DNA of 64,000 nucleotides from JAAXXJ01 sp964412455 (GTDB taxonomy: Bacteria > Nitrospirota > UBA9217). Under the pieces are notes generated by a model that had not been told where the DNA came from, did no database searches, and saw only the letters and a program-made list of their open reading frames with translations. The position numbers were made by a program, and so were the translations under genes. Location of the stretch: contig CAYPOT010000008.1 in the NCBI GenBank assembly GCA_964412455.1, positions 1-64,000 on the forward strand. Direction: 5' to 3'. Below are positions 44,285 to 53,729 of the stretch, piece by piece (position 1 is the first letter of the stretch; the number at the start of each line of letters is the position of its first letter).

Positions 44285-44428
44285 CTTCATGAATGTCTTG
44301 ATTCAGTGCCATGTTGTTTTTGATAACAGCACTACTAAAGGTTATTTTTTGCTATACTTGAAAAGTACTGGCTGTGTATTGGACACTAATACAACAGACT
44401 ATTGTAATGCGAGTAAGACCACAAAGCC

Positions 44429-45055
44429 ATGTCCATAAAAAACACAAATGATCAAAAGCTAATACTCGTATGTATTTTTGATCCACTACCTCTCGACAAA
44501 ATCAAAATTGATCAGATCAGACAAGAAGGCTTGTTTGAATTTATAACCGAATTCGAAGGTAATGCAATATTATTAGCGAATCAAGTAAAAAAAGTACAAG
44601 CTTCTGTTCAACTTACACGATTAGAGTATACTGATATTAACCAAACAGAATTTGAGAAAAGATCGTTAGATCTTTTTGAAAAATTGTTGCAGGTTTTGCC
44701 GCCACTACGAATAAAAGCGATTGGCATTAATTTGCACTATACACTTGTATTCGATAACGATATCATCGCAGCAGAATTTGTTAGAGATAAATTTTTAAAA
44801 AACCAGGATACCTTACAAAACACGCTAGCAAAACCAATAATAGGAAGCTCTATTCGATTTTTTTATGGGGCGCCCGATGAGCATTTTGATGTAAGAATAT
44901 ATACATTAGAATTAAAAGACAAAGATGTGCAGGTTTCACTTCACAAACATAAAGATGTTGATATTGCAATGCAGGATCTTTTAATAAAAACAACACGAGA
45001 AATGTTTTACGATACATGTGCAGAGAAAATTAAATTAGCAAATAAAATATTCTAA
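44429..45055 (+). CDS. Unknown protein, first gene of the rnpB cassette
   Basis: 208 aa, AT-rich codons unlike the flanking core genes. Soluble, mixed alpha/beta, no signal peptide or transmembrane helix. Segments such as LILVCIFDPLPLDKIKIDQI, IKAIGINLHYTLVFDND and DVRIYTLELKDKDVQVSLHK look like beta strands of a globular domain. The family is not recognised. It is the first of three tightly packed genes (six bases to the next) between rnpB-end repeats, so it is probably the first subunit of an accessory system. Confidence 0.7.
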   Translation: MSIKNTNDQKLILVCIFDPLPLDKIKIDQIRQEGLFEFITEFEGNAILLANQVKKVQASVQLTRLEYTDINQTEFEKRSLDLFEKLLQVLPPLRIKAIGINLHYTLVFDNDIIAAEFVRDKFLKNQDTLQNTLAKPIIGSSIRFFYGAPDEHFDVRIYTLELKDKDVQVSLHKHKDVDIAMQDLLIKTTREMFYDTCAEKIKLANKIF

Positions 45056-45061
45056 AATAGT

Positions 45062-45748
45062 ATGCATGAATCTTTAAAACAGATGAACGCAACCAATATA
45101 AAAGCCGAGGACGATGCTCTGCTTGCCCGGCATGGAGGCATAGCAGATACATGGTTGCCATTTCTGCCGCGAGAGAACAAAGAGAGGCACCTCTGGGATT
45201 ATTTCCCGCCGGTTAAGATTGATCATATGGTTTCTGCGAGTAGCTATGTAGTCGATCCATCGTCAATCTATCTTTATGGGTGCGACATTAAATCGACCAG
45301 TTGCATAACAAAGCCAATTAATGTAAATACCTTTGTATTCGCAAGTGGTTTTCCGGAGAACATACAACTATTGATCCAAGGAAGATCGACAGCCCAACCT
45401 GCGGTTTTCTTTGGCGCTGTTGACCCGTCCTTGCAATTTTTCAAAGCAGAGATAGAAAATATTATTATTGAATATGAGCAGTTACCGGTTTCATATAATC
45501 AAGTAATGGTTCGCGGGGCATTGAGATATTGTGCAAAGCTGTTTGATAGAACTTATGATGTCGCCGATGACTTGATTGATAACGTAAAAAGATTCGTTGT
45601 GCTGACTAGTAATTTGCGTAAACAAATAGAAGCTTTCGCAACGTTTTCGCACCTTGATCTCACATATGTAGAAAATATATTTGAGAGCATTGAAGAGGAA
45701 GCATCCATACAAGGTATAATGCCTAAATTAGAGGATATGCCGCTGTAA
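45062..45748 (+). CDS. Unknown protein, second gene of the rnpB cassette
   Basis: 228 aa, AT-rich. It opens with a polar segment containing IADTWLPFLPRENKERHLWD and YFPPVKIDHMVSASSYVVDP, then predicted strands (INVNTFVFASGFPENIQLLI) and a long helical C-terminus (DVADDLIDNVKRFVVLTSNL, YVENIFESIEEEASIQG). No family is recognised and no catalytic motif stands out. It lies six bases after the first gene and 12 before the PIN-like gene, so it may be a partner or antitoxin of the latter. Confidence 0.7.
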   Translation: MHESLKQMNATNIKAEDDALLARHGGIADTWLPFLPRENKERHLWDYFPPVKIDHMVSASSYVVDPSSIYLYGCDIKSTSCITKPINVNTFVFASGFPENIQLLIQGRSTAQPAVFFGAVDPSLQFFKAEIENIIIEYEQLPVSYNQVMVRGALRYCAKLFDRTYDVADDLIDNVKRFVVLTSNLRKQIEAFATFSHLDLTYVENIFESIEEEASIQGIMPKLEDMPL

Positions 45749-45760
45749 TAATTATAAACG

Positions 45761-46393
45761 ATGGTTTCTTTTTCCGGATATAAATTTGTCATTTATGATG
45801 CGAACTGCATAATATATTACTGTTTTAGAACCGAGCATGCATCCAGAAAAGGCCCCTTGGTTGTCATAGATTCTCCCCCCTTTACCGACATTACCAGAAA
45901 TCTCACTCAATATTTAATCAAGAAGAACATAAAAATACGGACTATACTTGTAATTTTTTCGGAACTAACGGAAGACGTGCTATCCAGTGCAATTAAAGTA
46001 CGTATTAGCGATGAGCAACTAAGAAAAGACCTTGGGCTCGCGCGTGGGGAGAAGTTTCCAGAAGATATAGAGTATAAACTTAATCGCAATATCAAAAAGA
46101 AGATAAAAAATTTGCGCTATGAAAGCTGGTTTGAACTCGATGATGCTTACGGCCCTAATTTTTCGCAGTTGGCCGCGCTAAGAATATTTTTCAAAGAAAA
46201 AGCATTTTTTGCTGAAAATAAAGGGATGCCCCATTATAACGATATGACATTAATTCTATATTCAAAAGATACTATGCAACCATTGGTTTCTAACGATGGG
46301 CATATACATGATCTAAAAGATGATCTTCAAAAAGAGGGGTATGCTCATAAAATAATTCCTCTCATGGAATGCAAACAAGAAAATCTAAACTGA
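45761..46393 (+). CDS. PIN-like nuclease candidate, third gene of the rnpB cassette
   Basis: 210 aa, AT-rich. The N-terminal strand YKFVIYDANCIIYYCF ends in a PIN-type DxN acidic position. The C-terminal half has NDMTLILYSKDTMQPLVSND GHIHDL, like the closing PIN strand with paired acidic residues. Mid-protein acidic candidates lie in ELTEDVL and FELDDAYG. PIN domains are Mg-dependent RNases common in toxins and RNA processing. The assignment rests on pattern, not alignment. It is the last gene before the right-hand rnpB repeat. Confidence 0.6.
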   Translation: MVSFSGYKFVIYDANCIIYYCFRTEHASRKGPLVVIDSPPFTDITRNLTQYLIKKNIKIRTILVIFSELTEDVLSSAIKVRISDEQLRKDLGLARGEKFPEDIEYKLNRNIKKKIKNLRYESWFELDDAYGPNFSQLAALRIFFKEKAFFAENKGMPHYNDMTLILYSKDTMQPLVSNDGHIHDLKDDLQKEGYAHKIIPLMECKQENLN

Positions 46394-46452
46394 ATAAATA
46401 TTTTGTAGAACAAGAAAGTCCAACTCTTTTATCGCGAGAGTAATCGAAGAGC

Positions 46453-46487
46453 ACAAAACTTGGCTTGCGGCCCGCTCTGATTTTTTA
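46453..46487 (+). repeat. Direct repeat of rnpB 3' end, probable attachment site (right)
   Basis: ACAAAACTTGGCTTGCGGCC followed by CGCTCTGATTTTTT repeats the rnpB terminus at 44250-44284. No rnpB body precedes it, so it is a displaced end. The upstream ACAAAACT is even closer to the general rnpB consensus than the gene's own ACAGAACT, consistent with an incoming donor end. Confidence 0.75.
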
Positions 46488-46494
46488 CCATTCC

Positions 46495-46522
46495 AGCCCA
46501 TGTCGGATGACTGACATGGGCT
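46495..46522. repeat. Perfect 10-bp palindrome next to the right repeat
   Basis: AGCCCATGTC (46495-46504) and GACATGGGCT (46513-46522) around an eight-base loop, with no T-run. It may be a transcription stop at the cassette border or a recognition site for integration. Confidence 0.55.
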
Positions 46523-46587
46523 ATGCCATTTCCACCTTGATTTTTCTCCCTACCTGTACTATCGTTGCGTAGAAAATCACACTACTT

Positions 46588-49500
46588 ATGCCCCGCATAT
46601 TCGACAACATAGACCAGCAGCTCTTAACAGCCCTCCAGGAGACGCTCAACGTCTCGAACCGCGCCGACTTCTGCGTGGGGTACTTCAACCTGCGCGGGTG
46701 GAAGCAGCTTGACTCTTACATCGCGCAATGGTCCGGCGGCGACGATAACTGCTGTCGCCTGCTGGTGGGCATGCAAAGGATGCCGCACGATGACCTGCAT
46801 GAGGCGCTGCGGCTGACAAAATCGGAAGAGGGCGTCGACAACCAGACCGCACTTCGGCTCAAAAAAAAGCTGGCGGAACAGTTCCGAGAGCAGCTTACCT
46901 TCGGCGTACCGACAAACGACGACGAAGCAGGCCTTCGCAGACTTATAGCCCAAATCAAAGAAAAAAAGGTGGTTGTTAAGCTCTTTCTCCGTCATCAATT
47001 GCACGCCAAGCTCTATCTTCTCTTCCGTCCTGATCCTGTTAATCCAACCATAGGCTTTCTCGGCAGCAGCAATCTGACCTTTGCCGGACTGGCGCACCAG
47101 GGTGAATTAAACGTTGATGTGCTTGACCATGACGCATGCAACAAACTGGCAAAATGGTTTGAAGACCGGTGGAACGACCGGTGGTGCATAGACATCTCCG
47201 AGGAGCTTGTTCAGATCATAGAAGAAAGCTGGGCGCGCGAAGAGCTTATCCCTCCATATCATATCTATGTGAAAATGGCGTATCATCTCGCCCAAGAGGC
47301 TCGCGCCGGACTTTCCGAATTCGGCATTCCGAAGGATTTTGGAAAAAAGCTCTTTGAATTTCAGACAGCGGCGGTAAGGATTGCCGCACACCACCTGAAC
47401 AAACGTGGTGGAGTGCTCATCGGCGATGTGGTCGGCCTCGGCAAAACGCTTATGGCAACGGCGCTCGCCCGGATTTTTGAAGATGATTATGACCTGGAAA
47501 CCCTGATCATCTGTCCGAAGAACCTTGTCAGCATGTGGGCGGATTACCGCGAGCGATATAGAATGCGTTCACGGGTAATATCCATCTCCCAGTTTGCCCG
47601 GGAGGCGCCGAATCTTCGCCGGTATCGGCTTGTTCTTATCGATGAAAGCCATAACCTCCGTAACCGTGAAGGGAAGCGCTACCGGGCCATTCGTGATTAC
47701 ATAGAAAAGAATGAAAGCAAGGTCATCCTTCTTTCCGCCACACCATACAATAAAACCTACCTTGATCTTTCCAATCAGCTGCGATTGTTTATTGCCGATA
47801 ATAAAGAATTATCCGTCCGACCGGAGCGGTTAATCCGGGAATTGGGAGAAACAGAATTTATCCGCCGCCATCAATGTCCTGTGCGGTCTCTTTCGGCTTT
47901 TGAAAAAAGCGAATATCCGGACGACTGGCGCGAACTCATGCGCCTTTACATGGTCCGAAGAACACGGGGCTTTATCCAGGAAAATTACGCGGAGACCGAC
48001 CCGGCTACCGGCCGCAAATATCTCACCTTTGAGGACGGCACGCGGTCCTATTTCCCGGTGCGTAAGCCGGTCACCATGAAATTCAAGATCAACGACAATG
48101 ATACTGCGGACCAATATGCCCGCCTGTATGCCGACGATGTCGTTGACGCCATTAATGCCCTCAACCTGCCTCGTTATGGGCTTGGTAATTATGTCGCGCC
48201 ATCTCCCCATGAGGCGCCCACTCAGGCCGAGGACATGATCCTTCATGACCTGTCCCGCGCGGGAAAAAGACTGATGGGCTTTTGCCGCACCAATCTATTC
48301 AAGCGGCTCGAAAGCAGCGGTCGGGTGTTCGTCCAGTCCATAGAACGGCACATCCTGAGAAATTACGTTTATTTGCATGCGATCGAGCAGGGGAAGCCGC
48401 TCCCCATCGGGACACAGGACATGGGCATCCTCGACACGCGGGTTTTTGATGAAGATGCGGATGATGTGTGCGTTACAGGAGACATTTTCGACGATGATGA
48501 AAATGACGAACAGTGCGTGATCGCATCAGCCCATCCGCGTACTCCAGAGGAGTTCAGGAAGCGCGCCGCCGAGATATACGCCGAATACACAACGAAATAC
48601 AAAAAAAGATTCAAATGGCTCAAACCCCATCATTTCGTAAAGACACTCTTCAAAGACCTGGAGAGCGATGCTGACTCGCTGTTAAAAGTCCTCAAGACGT
48701 GCGGCGATTGGAATTCGGATAAAGATGCCAAACTAACGTCACTCCTCGACCTGCTGAGCCGCACACATCCAAAGGAAAAGGTGCTGATATTCACCCAATT
48801 CGCCGATACGGTCCGGTACCTGCAGACTGAGCTTAAAGCGCGCGGGATCACCAGTCTGTCGGGAGTAACCGGCGACACGTCAGACCCGACAGCTGCCACC
48901 TGGCGATTCAGTCCTGTAAGCAACAATAAACGTACTCAGATAAAGCCGGAAGATGAATTACGCGTTCTGGTTGCCACGGATGTATTGAGCGAAGGCCAGA
49001 ACCTTCAGGACTGTTCGGTAGTCGTGAATTATGACTTGCCGTGGGCTATCATTCGCCTGATTCAGCGGGCAGGACGTGTAGACCGTATCGGCCAGACTGC
49101 GGAATATATCCTTTGCTACTCCTTCCTGCCCGCGGACGGTGTGGAGCGCATTATCCGGCTGCGCGCGAGGGTGCGCACACGCTTGCAGGAAAACCGCGAA
49201 GTGGTCGGGACGGATGAGGCATTTTTTGAAGATGATCGCACCGATCAAACCGTATACGACCTCTACCACGAAAAAGCGGGAATCCTCGACGGCGAAGCGG
49301 ACACCGAAGTCGATTTGGCGTCCTATGCGTACCAGATATGGAAAAATGCCATCACCAGGGACCCGAAACTGCAAAAGACCATCCCGGCACTTCCTCCAGT
49401 CGTCTATTCGACAAAAGAGCTCAAGTCCCCCCTCACCCCAACCCTCTCCCGCGAGGGGCGAGGGAGTGCGGTAGTAACCCCTCCCTTGATGGGAGGGGAC

Positions 49501-50049
49501 AAAGGGGAGGGTGCGGGTCCCGAAGGTGTGCTTGTTTATCTCAAGACTGCAGACGGCAATGACGCGCTTGCCCGGATCGACAAAGAAGGAAAAAGCGTGA
49601 CCGAATCCCAGTTTGAAATCCTCAAGGCAGCCGAATGTTCTCCCAGCACTCCGGCCTTGCCGAGGCAGGAACAACACCATGAGTTGGTTAAAAAGGGTGT
49701 GGAGCTGATCGTCGCGGAGGAAAGAAATGTCGGTGGTCAGCTCGGACGGCCTTCAGGCGCCAGGTTCAGGACCTTCGAACGGCTCAAGCGGTATGCCGAG
49801 GAAGTCAAAGGAACGCTCTTCGAATCTCAGAAACTCTTAAAGGCTGTTGAAGATATTTACCGTCATCCTTTGCAGCAAACAGCCACGGATACATTAAACC
49901 GGCAGCTTCGGAGCGGGATCTCCGATCAAGCGTTGGCAGAGCTGGTCATTGACCTTCGTGAAGATAACCGCCTCTGCATCATCCACGAGGATGAGCGCAC
50001 CCATGAGCCGCAAATCATATGTTCGTTGGGTTTGATGGAGGGGAAATAA
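46588..50049 (+). CDS. PLD-domain SNF2-type helicase
   Basis: 1153 aa. Residues ~1-190 form a phospholipase-D-like domain with a single HxK motif, LHAKLYLLFRPDP...GSSNLTFAGL. An SNF2/superfamily-2 helicase follows: Walker A GDVVGLGKTLMATAL (~275), DESH box LVLIDESHNLRNR, LLSATPYNKTY, and C-lobe VLIFTQFADTVRYLQTEL with LIQRAGRVDRIGQ. Paired with the methylase four bases downstream, it resembles the motor of a restriction-like defence system (compare DISARM DrmD). About 30 codons at 49426-49515 come from an inserted palindromic repeat. The PLD part could be the nuclease. Confidence 0.88.
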   Translation: MPRIFDNIDQQLLTALQETLNVSNRADFCVGYFNLRGWKQLDSYIAQWSGGDDNCCRLLVGMQRMPHDDLHEALRLTKSEEGVDNQTALRLKKKLAEQFREQLTFGVPTNDDEAGLRRLIAQIKEKKVVVKLFLRHQLHAKLYLLFRPDPVNPTIGFLGSSNLTFAGLAHQGELNVDVLDHDACNKLAKWFEDRWNDRWCIDISEELVQIIEESWAREELIPPYHIYVKMAYHLAQEARAGLSEFGIPKDFGKKLFEFQTAAVRIAAHHLNKRGGVLIGDVVGLGKTLMATALARIFEDDYDLETLIICPKNLVSMWADYRERYRMRSRVISISQFAREAPNLRRYRLVLIDESHNLRNREGKRYRAIRDYIEKNESKVILLSATPYNKTYLDLSNQLRLFIADNKELSVRPERLIRELGETEFIRRHQCPVRSLSAFEKSEYPDDWRELMRLYMVRRTRGFIQENYAETDPATGRKYLTFEDGTRSYFPVRKPVTMKFKINDNDTADQYARLYADDVVDAINALNLPRYGLGNYVAPSPHEAPTQAEDMILHDLSRAGKRLMGFCRTNLFKRLESSGRVFVQSIERHILRNYVYLHAIEQGKPLPIGTQDMGILDTRVFDEDADDVCVTGDIFDDDENDEQCVIASAHPRTPEEFRKRAAEIYAEYTTKYKKRFKWLKPHHFVKTLFKDLESDADSLLKVLKTCGDWNSDKDAKLTSLLDLLSRTHPKEKVLIFTQFADTVRYLQTELKARGITSLSGVTGDTSDPTAATWRFSPVSNNKRTQIKPEDELRVLVATDVLSEGQNLQDCSVVVNYDLPWAIIRLIQRAGRVDRIGQTAEYILCYSFLPADGVERIIRLRARVRTRLQENREVVGTDEAFFEDDRTDQTVYDLYHEKAGILDGEADTEVDLASYAYQIWKNAITRDPKLQKTIPALPPVVYSTKELKSPLTPTLSREGRGSAVVTPPLMGGDKGEGAGPEGVLVYLKTADGNDALARIDKEGKSVTESQFEILKAAECSPSTPALPRQEQHHELVKKGVELIVAEERNVGGQLGRPSGARFRTFERLKRYAEEVKGTLFESQKLLKAVEDIYRHPLQQTATDTLNRQLRSGISDQALAELVIDLREDNRLCIIHEDERTHEPQIICSLGLMEGK
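49426..49515. repeat. Palindromic repeat inserted in frame within the helicase gene
   Basis: Two GC-rich palindromes in a row (CCCTCTCCCGCGAGGGGCGA GGG and CCCCTCCCTTGATGGGAGGG G) flanked by CCCTCACCCC and GGGGAGGGTG, which also pair. It is a widespread intergenic repeat type. Here it is 90 bases, a multiple of three, and reads through as SPLTPTLSREGRGSAVV and on without a stop. It falls in a linker after the helicase core. Confidence 0.8.
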
Positions 50050-50052
50050 CCC

Positions 50053-53000
50053 ATGACGCTCGATGTCGCGAGAGCCCGGCAGCATCTCAAAGAGTTCGAT
50101 TTTCAGAAGCTATTCATTGAGCTGCTGGGCTGGGACCGCCTTAACCAGCACGTCGATATTACTGTTGACGGCAGGCAATTCAAGCTGAACGCCGTTGCTC
50201 ATAAGCGCGGCATGGTTGCCTTTGAATGCATATCCATAGATGATAAAAGCATCCCTCTCTACCCTCTCCGGCGCAAGATAGATCAGCAGGTCACGAAGTC
50301 CGTTCGAGAGCACATTATTGTCTACACCGATCCCGGCAAGACCACGCAGGTTTGGCAGTGGGTCAAGCGCGAGCCCGGCAGACCCACAGCCTGCCGCGAG
50401 CATCCCTATCACAAAAATCAGCCCGGCGACGCGCTCATTCAAAAGCTCCAGGCAATCGCCTTCAGCCTTGCGGAAGAAGAAAGCCTCACTATTGTAGACG
50501 TTGCCGGAAGTGCCCGCGCGGGCTTCGATGTAGAGCGTATCACGAAGAAGTTTTACGAGCGCTTTAAAACCGAGCATGACGGCTTGCTTAAGTTCATCAA
50601 AGGCATCCCGGACGACGAGTATCAGCGCTGGTACGCCTCGGTCATGCTGAACCGCTTGATGTTCATCTACTTCATCCAGGAGAAGGGCTTTCTGGACAAC
50701 AACCAGGACTATCTCAGGAAGAAACTGACAGAAAGCAAAGAGCGCGGAAAGGACAAGTATTATTCGGGTTTTCTTTGTCCCTTGTTCTTTGAGGGGTTTG
50801 CGAAGAAGGAAACAGAGCGCTCACCGGCGATCAACAAGCTCCTCGGCAACATCCCTTATCTCAACGGCGGCCTGTTCCTCAAGCACCAGATCGAAGAACT
50901 GCACGGCAAGACCATCCAGATACCGGACAGCGCATTTGAAAAGATCTTTGACTTCTTCAAGCAATATCAATGGCATCTCGACGAACGGCCCGTGCGCAAA
51001 GATGATGAGATCAACCCCGACGTGCTCGGTTACATCTTCGAGAAGTACATCAACCAGAAGCAGATGGGCGCGTACTATACGAAAGAAGACATCACCGAGT
51101 ACATCAGCAAAAGCACTGTCATTCCGTATCTCTTCGATGCTGCAAAGCAGAAGTGCAAGATCGCCTTTGAGAGAGAGAATTCCCTTTGGCGGCTGCTCTC
51201 GGTCGATCCTGACCGGTATATTTACAACGCCGTCAAGCACGGCATGGCAGTAAATATCCACGAAAACCCGCCGAAGTCTTTAGACAAGCCCTTGCCTCTT
51301 CCGAAAGAGATCGCAGCAGGGCTTGACGATGTTTCAAAGCGCACGGAATGGAACAGGTCCGCGCCTGCCGAGTACGCCCTTCCCACTGAAATCTGGCGTG
51401 AGGTCGTAGCCCGTCGCAAGAGATACGAGGAAGTGCGCGATAAGCTGGCAAAGGGCGAGATCAGGGACATCAACGATTTCATTACCTACAATCTCGATAT
51501 TCGCCAGCTCGCGCAGGACGTGATCGAAACCAGTGAAGGCCCGGAACTGCTCAGGGCGTTCTATCATGCCATAGAAAAAGTGACGGTCCTCGACCCAACC
51601 TGCGGCTCAGGCGCATTCCTCTTCGCGGCCCTGAATATACTCGAACCGCTCTATGAGGCCTGTCTTGATCGCATGCAGGTTTTCCTCGACGAGCTTGACC
51701 GCTCTGGTGAAAAGCACCGGCCCGAGAAGTACAGCGACTTTAAAAAAATCCTAAACGCAATGGGGATGCACTATAACCGTCGTTATTCCATTCTTAAGTC
51801 CATCATCGTGAACAACCTTTACGGAGTGGACATCATGGAAGAGGCTATCGAAATCTGTAAGCTCCGACTTTTCCTCAAGCTCGTGGCGCAGGTCGGGGAT
51901 GCGAACAAGATCGAGCCTTTGCCGGACATCGATTTCAATATCCGGGCTGGAAATACGTTAGTGGGATTTGCGACGTATGATGAAGTCAAGAAGGCCGTCA
52001 CGAGCAAACTCGATTTTGAGAACACCATGGACCGGATCGAGGATCAGGCAAAGGATATTGACAGGTTGTTCAAGCGGTTTCATGAGCAGCAAACCGCGAT
52101 CGGCGGTGAGATTACACCTGATGATAAACAGGAGCTGAGGAAACGGCTTATAGTTCTTGAAGACGAGTTGAACCGACACCTCGCTATTGAATATGGCGTT
52201 GATATGCGAAAGAAAGTCGGCTTCGAGAAATGGCATGATTCTCACAGGCCGTTTCACTGGTTCATCGAGTTTTACGGGATTCTGAAGAACGGCGGATTTG
52301 ATGTCGTTATCGGAAATCCCCCGTATGTGGAATATAAGAATGTTAAGGGTGACTATAAAGTAAGAAATTATAAAACTGAACCTTGTGGAGATCTTTACGC
52401 GTTTATTATGGAACGCTCATTGGCCCTTCTGTCGAAACATGCCCTCATGGGGATGATCGTCCCAATTTCTATAGTAAGTACTGATGGGTTTTCGACACTT
52501 CGAACTCTCTTAAGCGAAGATAAAAAAGAATCATGGTGTTTAAATTTTGCAGAGCGACCATCAAAACTATTTGTTGGCGTTGAAAAGCGCCTTACTATTT
52601 GGATTACACAGCAAAGTGCAAAGCATAATTTGTTAAATCTTGCGAAATACAGAAGATGGCTCTCGGAAGAAAGAGATAGCTTGTTTCACTTGGTATCGTT
52701 TGTCAGCAGCCTAGACAAGCCCACTATGGTAAATAGCTCAATGCCAAAGGTGAGCACCAATGTTGAATTGGCCGTATTAGAACGACTGTCTAAGGAGAAA
52801 CCGTTCAACTCATATTTTGCAAAAGATTCAAAGCACGCCGTTTATTACACACGTAAGCTTCGCTATTTTGTACAGTTTTTTGATTTTGTACCTCGCATGA
52901 CCGATTCCAAGGGAAAACGACTCGAACCGACAGAGTTGAAGGAAATTCATTTTACAAGTGCCGCCTATAAAGAAGCTGCCATCTCCATCTTAAATTCTAG

Positions 53001-53364
53001 CTTGTTCTATTGGTTTTTTTGCGCTTTCTCCGATGTGAGAAACGTTAATCGTCGCGAGATAGAGGCATTTCCGTGTACGCTATCAACTATGCGGCAAGAT
53101 GTTGTATCACGTTTACAGGGCGAATGTAAAAAGCTCATGGAAGATTTCAAAGAAAAGTCGAAATTTGTTACTATCGACTACGGGGCACATGGTGTGTTAA
53201 ATATTCAGTCTTTTCAGCCTCGGCTAAGCAAGCCAATCATCGATGAAATTGACCGTGTATTGGCGAAGCACTATGGCTTTTCGGACGAGGAACTTGATTT
53301 CATCATTAACTACGACATCAAGTATCGCATGGGCCGGGAGGCTTCCGACGAAAACGATGATTGA
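50053..53364 (+). CDS. Eco57I-type N6-adenine DNA methylase
   Basis: 1103 aa. A large N-terminal region (to ~500), then the class I methylase: motif I LDPTCGSGAFLFAALNIL and motif IV VVIGNPPYVEYKN. The C-terminal recognition part has HFTSAAYKEAAISILNSSLF and VNRREIEAFPC. No certain nuclease motif is seen at the N-terminus, so cleavage may come from the helicase partner or be of type IIG form. Codons turn AT-rich after the NPPY motif, suggesting that the recognition domain was exchanged. Its last ~30 residues recur as a fragment at 53728. It is co-transcribed with the helicase (4-base gap). Confidence 0.9.
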   Translation: MTLDVARARQHLKEFDFQKLFIELLGWDRLNQHVDITVDGRQFKLNAVAHKRGMVAFECISIDDKSIPLYPLRRKIDQQVTKSVREHIIVYTDPGKTTQVWQWVKREPGRPTACREHPYHKNQPGDALIQKLQAIAFSLAEEESLTIVDVAGSARAGFDVERITKKFYERFKTEHDGLLKFIKGIPDDEYQRWYASVMLNRLMFIYFIQEKGFLDNNQDYLRKKLTESKERGKDKYYSGFLCPLFFEGFAKKETERSPAINKLLGNIPYLNGGLFLKHQIEELHGKTIQIPDSAFEKIFDFFKQYQWHLDERPVRKDDEINPDVLGYIFEKYINQKQMGAYYTKEDITEYISKSTVIPYLFDAAKQKCKIAFERENSLWRLLSVDPDRYIYNAVKHGMAVNIHENPPKSLDKPLPLPKEIAAGLDDVSKRTEWNRSAPAEYALPTEIWREVVARRKRYEEVRDKLAKGEIRDINDFITYNLDIRQLAQDVIETSEGPELLRAFYHAIEKVTVLDPTCGSGAFLFAALNILEPLYEACLDRMQVFLDELDRSGEKHRPEKYSDFKKILNAMGMHYNRRYSILKSIIVNNLYGVDIMEEAIEICKLRLFLKLVAQVGDANKIEPLPDIDFNIRAGNTLVGFATYDEVKKAVTSKLDFENTMDRIEDQAKDIDRLFKRFHEQQTAIGGEITPDDKQELRKRLIVLEDELNRHLAIEYGVDMRKKVGFEKWHDSHRPFHWFIEFYGILKNGGFDVVIGNPPYVEYKNVKGDYKVRNYKTEPCGDLYAFIMERSLALLSKHALMGMIVPISIVSTDGFSTLRTLLSEDKKESWCLNFAERPSKLFVGVEKRLTIWITQQSAKHNLLNLAKYRRWLSEERDSLFHLVSFVSSLDKPTMVNSSMPKVSTNVELAVLERLSKEKPFNSYFAKDSKHAVYYTRKLRYFVQFFDFVPRMTDSKGKRLEPTELKEIHFTSAAYKEAAISILNSSLFYWFFCAFSDVRNVNRREIEAFPCTLSTMRQDVVSRLQGECKKLMEDFKEKSKFVTIDYGAHGVLNIQSFQPRLSKPIIDEIDRVLAKHYGFSDEELDFIINYDIKYRMGREASDENDD

Positions 53365-53414
53365 CGTGAATAGCCTCGGAACTATAGCAAGAATTCGTGT
53401 AGTAAGAGGTGAAT

Positions 53415-53729
53415 ATGAATGATGACGAACTCGTAACAAAACTGAAGGCCGTAGCCAAGAAGTGGAACTATTCTCCGAAGGCCGCGCTATCATTGCTCGA
53501 TGCCGCATTACAGCAACATGCCATAATGGTGACGCCTAATTTCGGGCCATATCCAAAATTGGCTGAAGAATATATTCTGCCTAACCGGCGTTTCTTGGGT
53601 TTGCCTGCTTGGACGGAGGAGCTTATTCCGGCCAATGCAAAAATAGAAAAATATATCTTCCACGACGGAAGAGCAGTCGCAAAGCTTGTTACGGACCGCG
53701 GTCTTGTTCTGTTGGCGAAAGAGCTGTGA
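53415..53729 (+). CDS. Small unknown protein between duplicated methylase ends
   Basis: 104 aa from ATG 53415 with AGAGGTG upstream. The N-terminal half is helical (ELVTKLKAVAKKWNYSPKAA LSLLDAAL); the C-terminal half has AEEYILPNRRFLGLPAWTEE and IEKYIFHDGRAVAKLVTDRG. The family is not recognised. It ends exactly where the second copy of the methylase 3' end begins, so it came in together with the new recognition domain. It could be a modifier or immunity protein. Confidence 0.6.
   Translation: MNDDELVTKLKAVAKKWNYSPKAALSLLDAALQQHAIMVTPNFGPYPKLAEEYILPNRRFLGLPAWTEELIPANAKIEKYIFHDGRAVAKLVTDRGLVLLAKEL

Noticed and set aside
46495..46522. CRISPR-like or terminator reading of the palindrome beside the right rnpB repeat
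   Set aside because: Single copy, no spacers and no T-run. No CRISPR array or cas gene was seen anywhere in the window.
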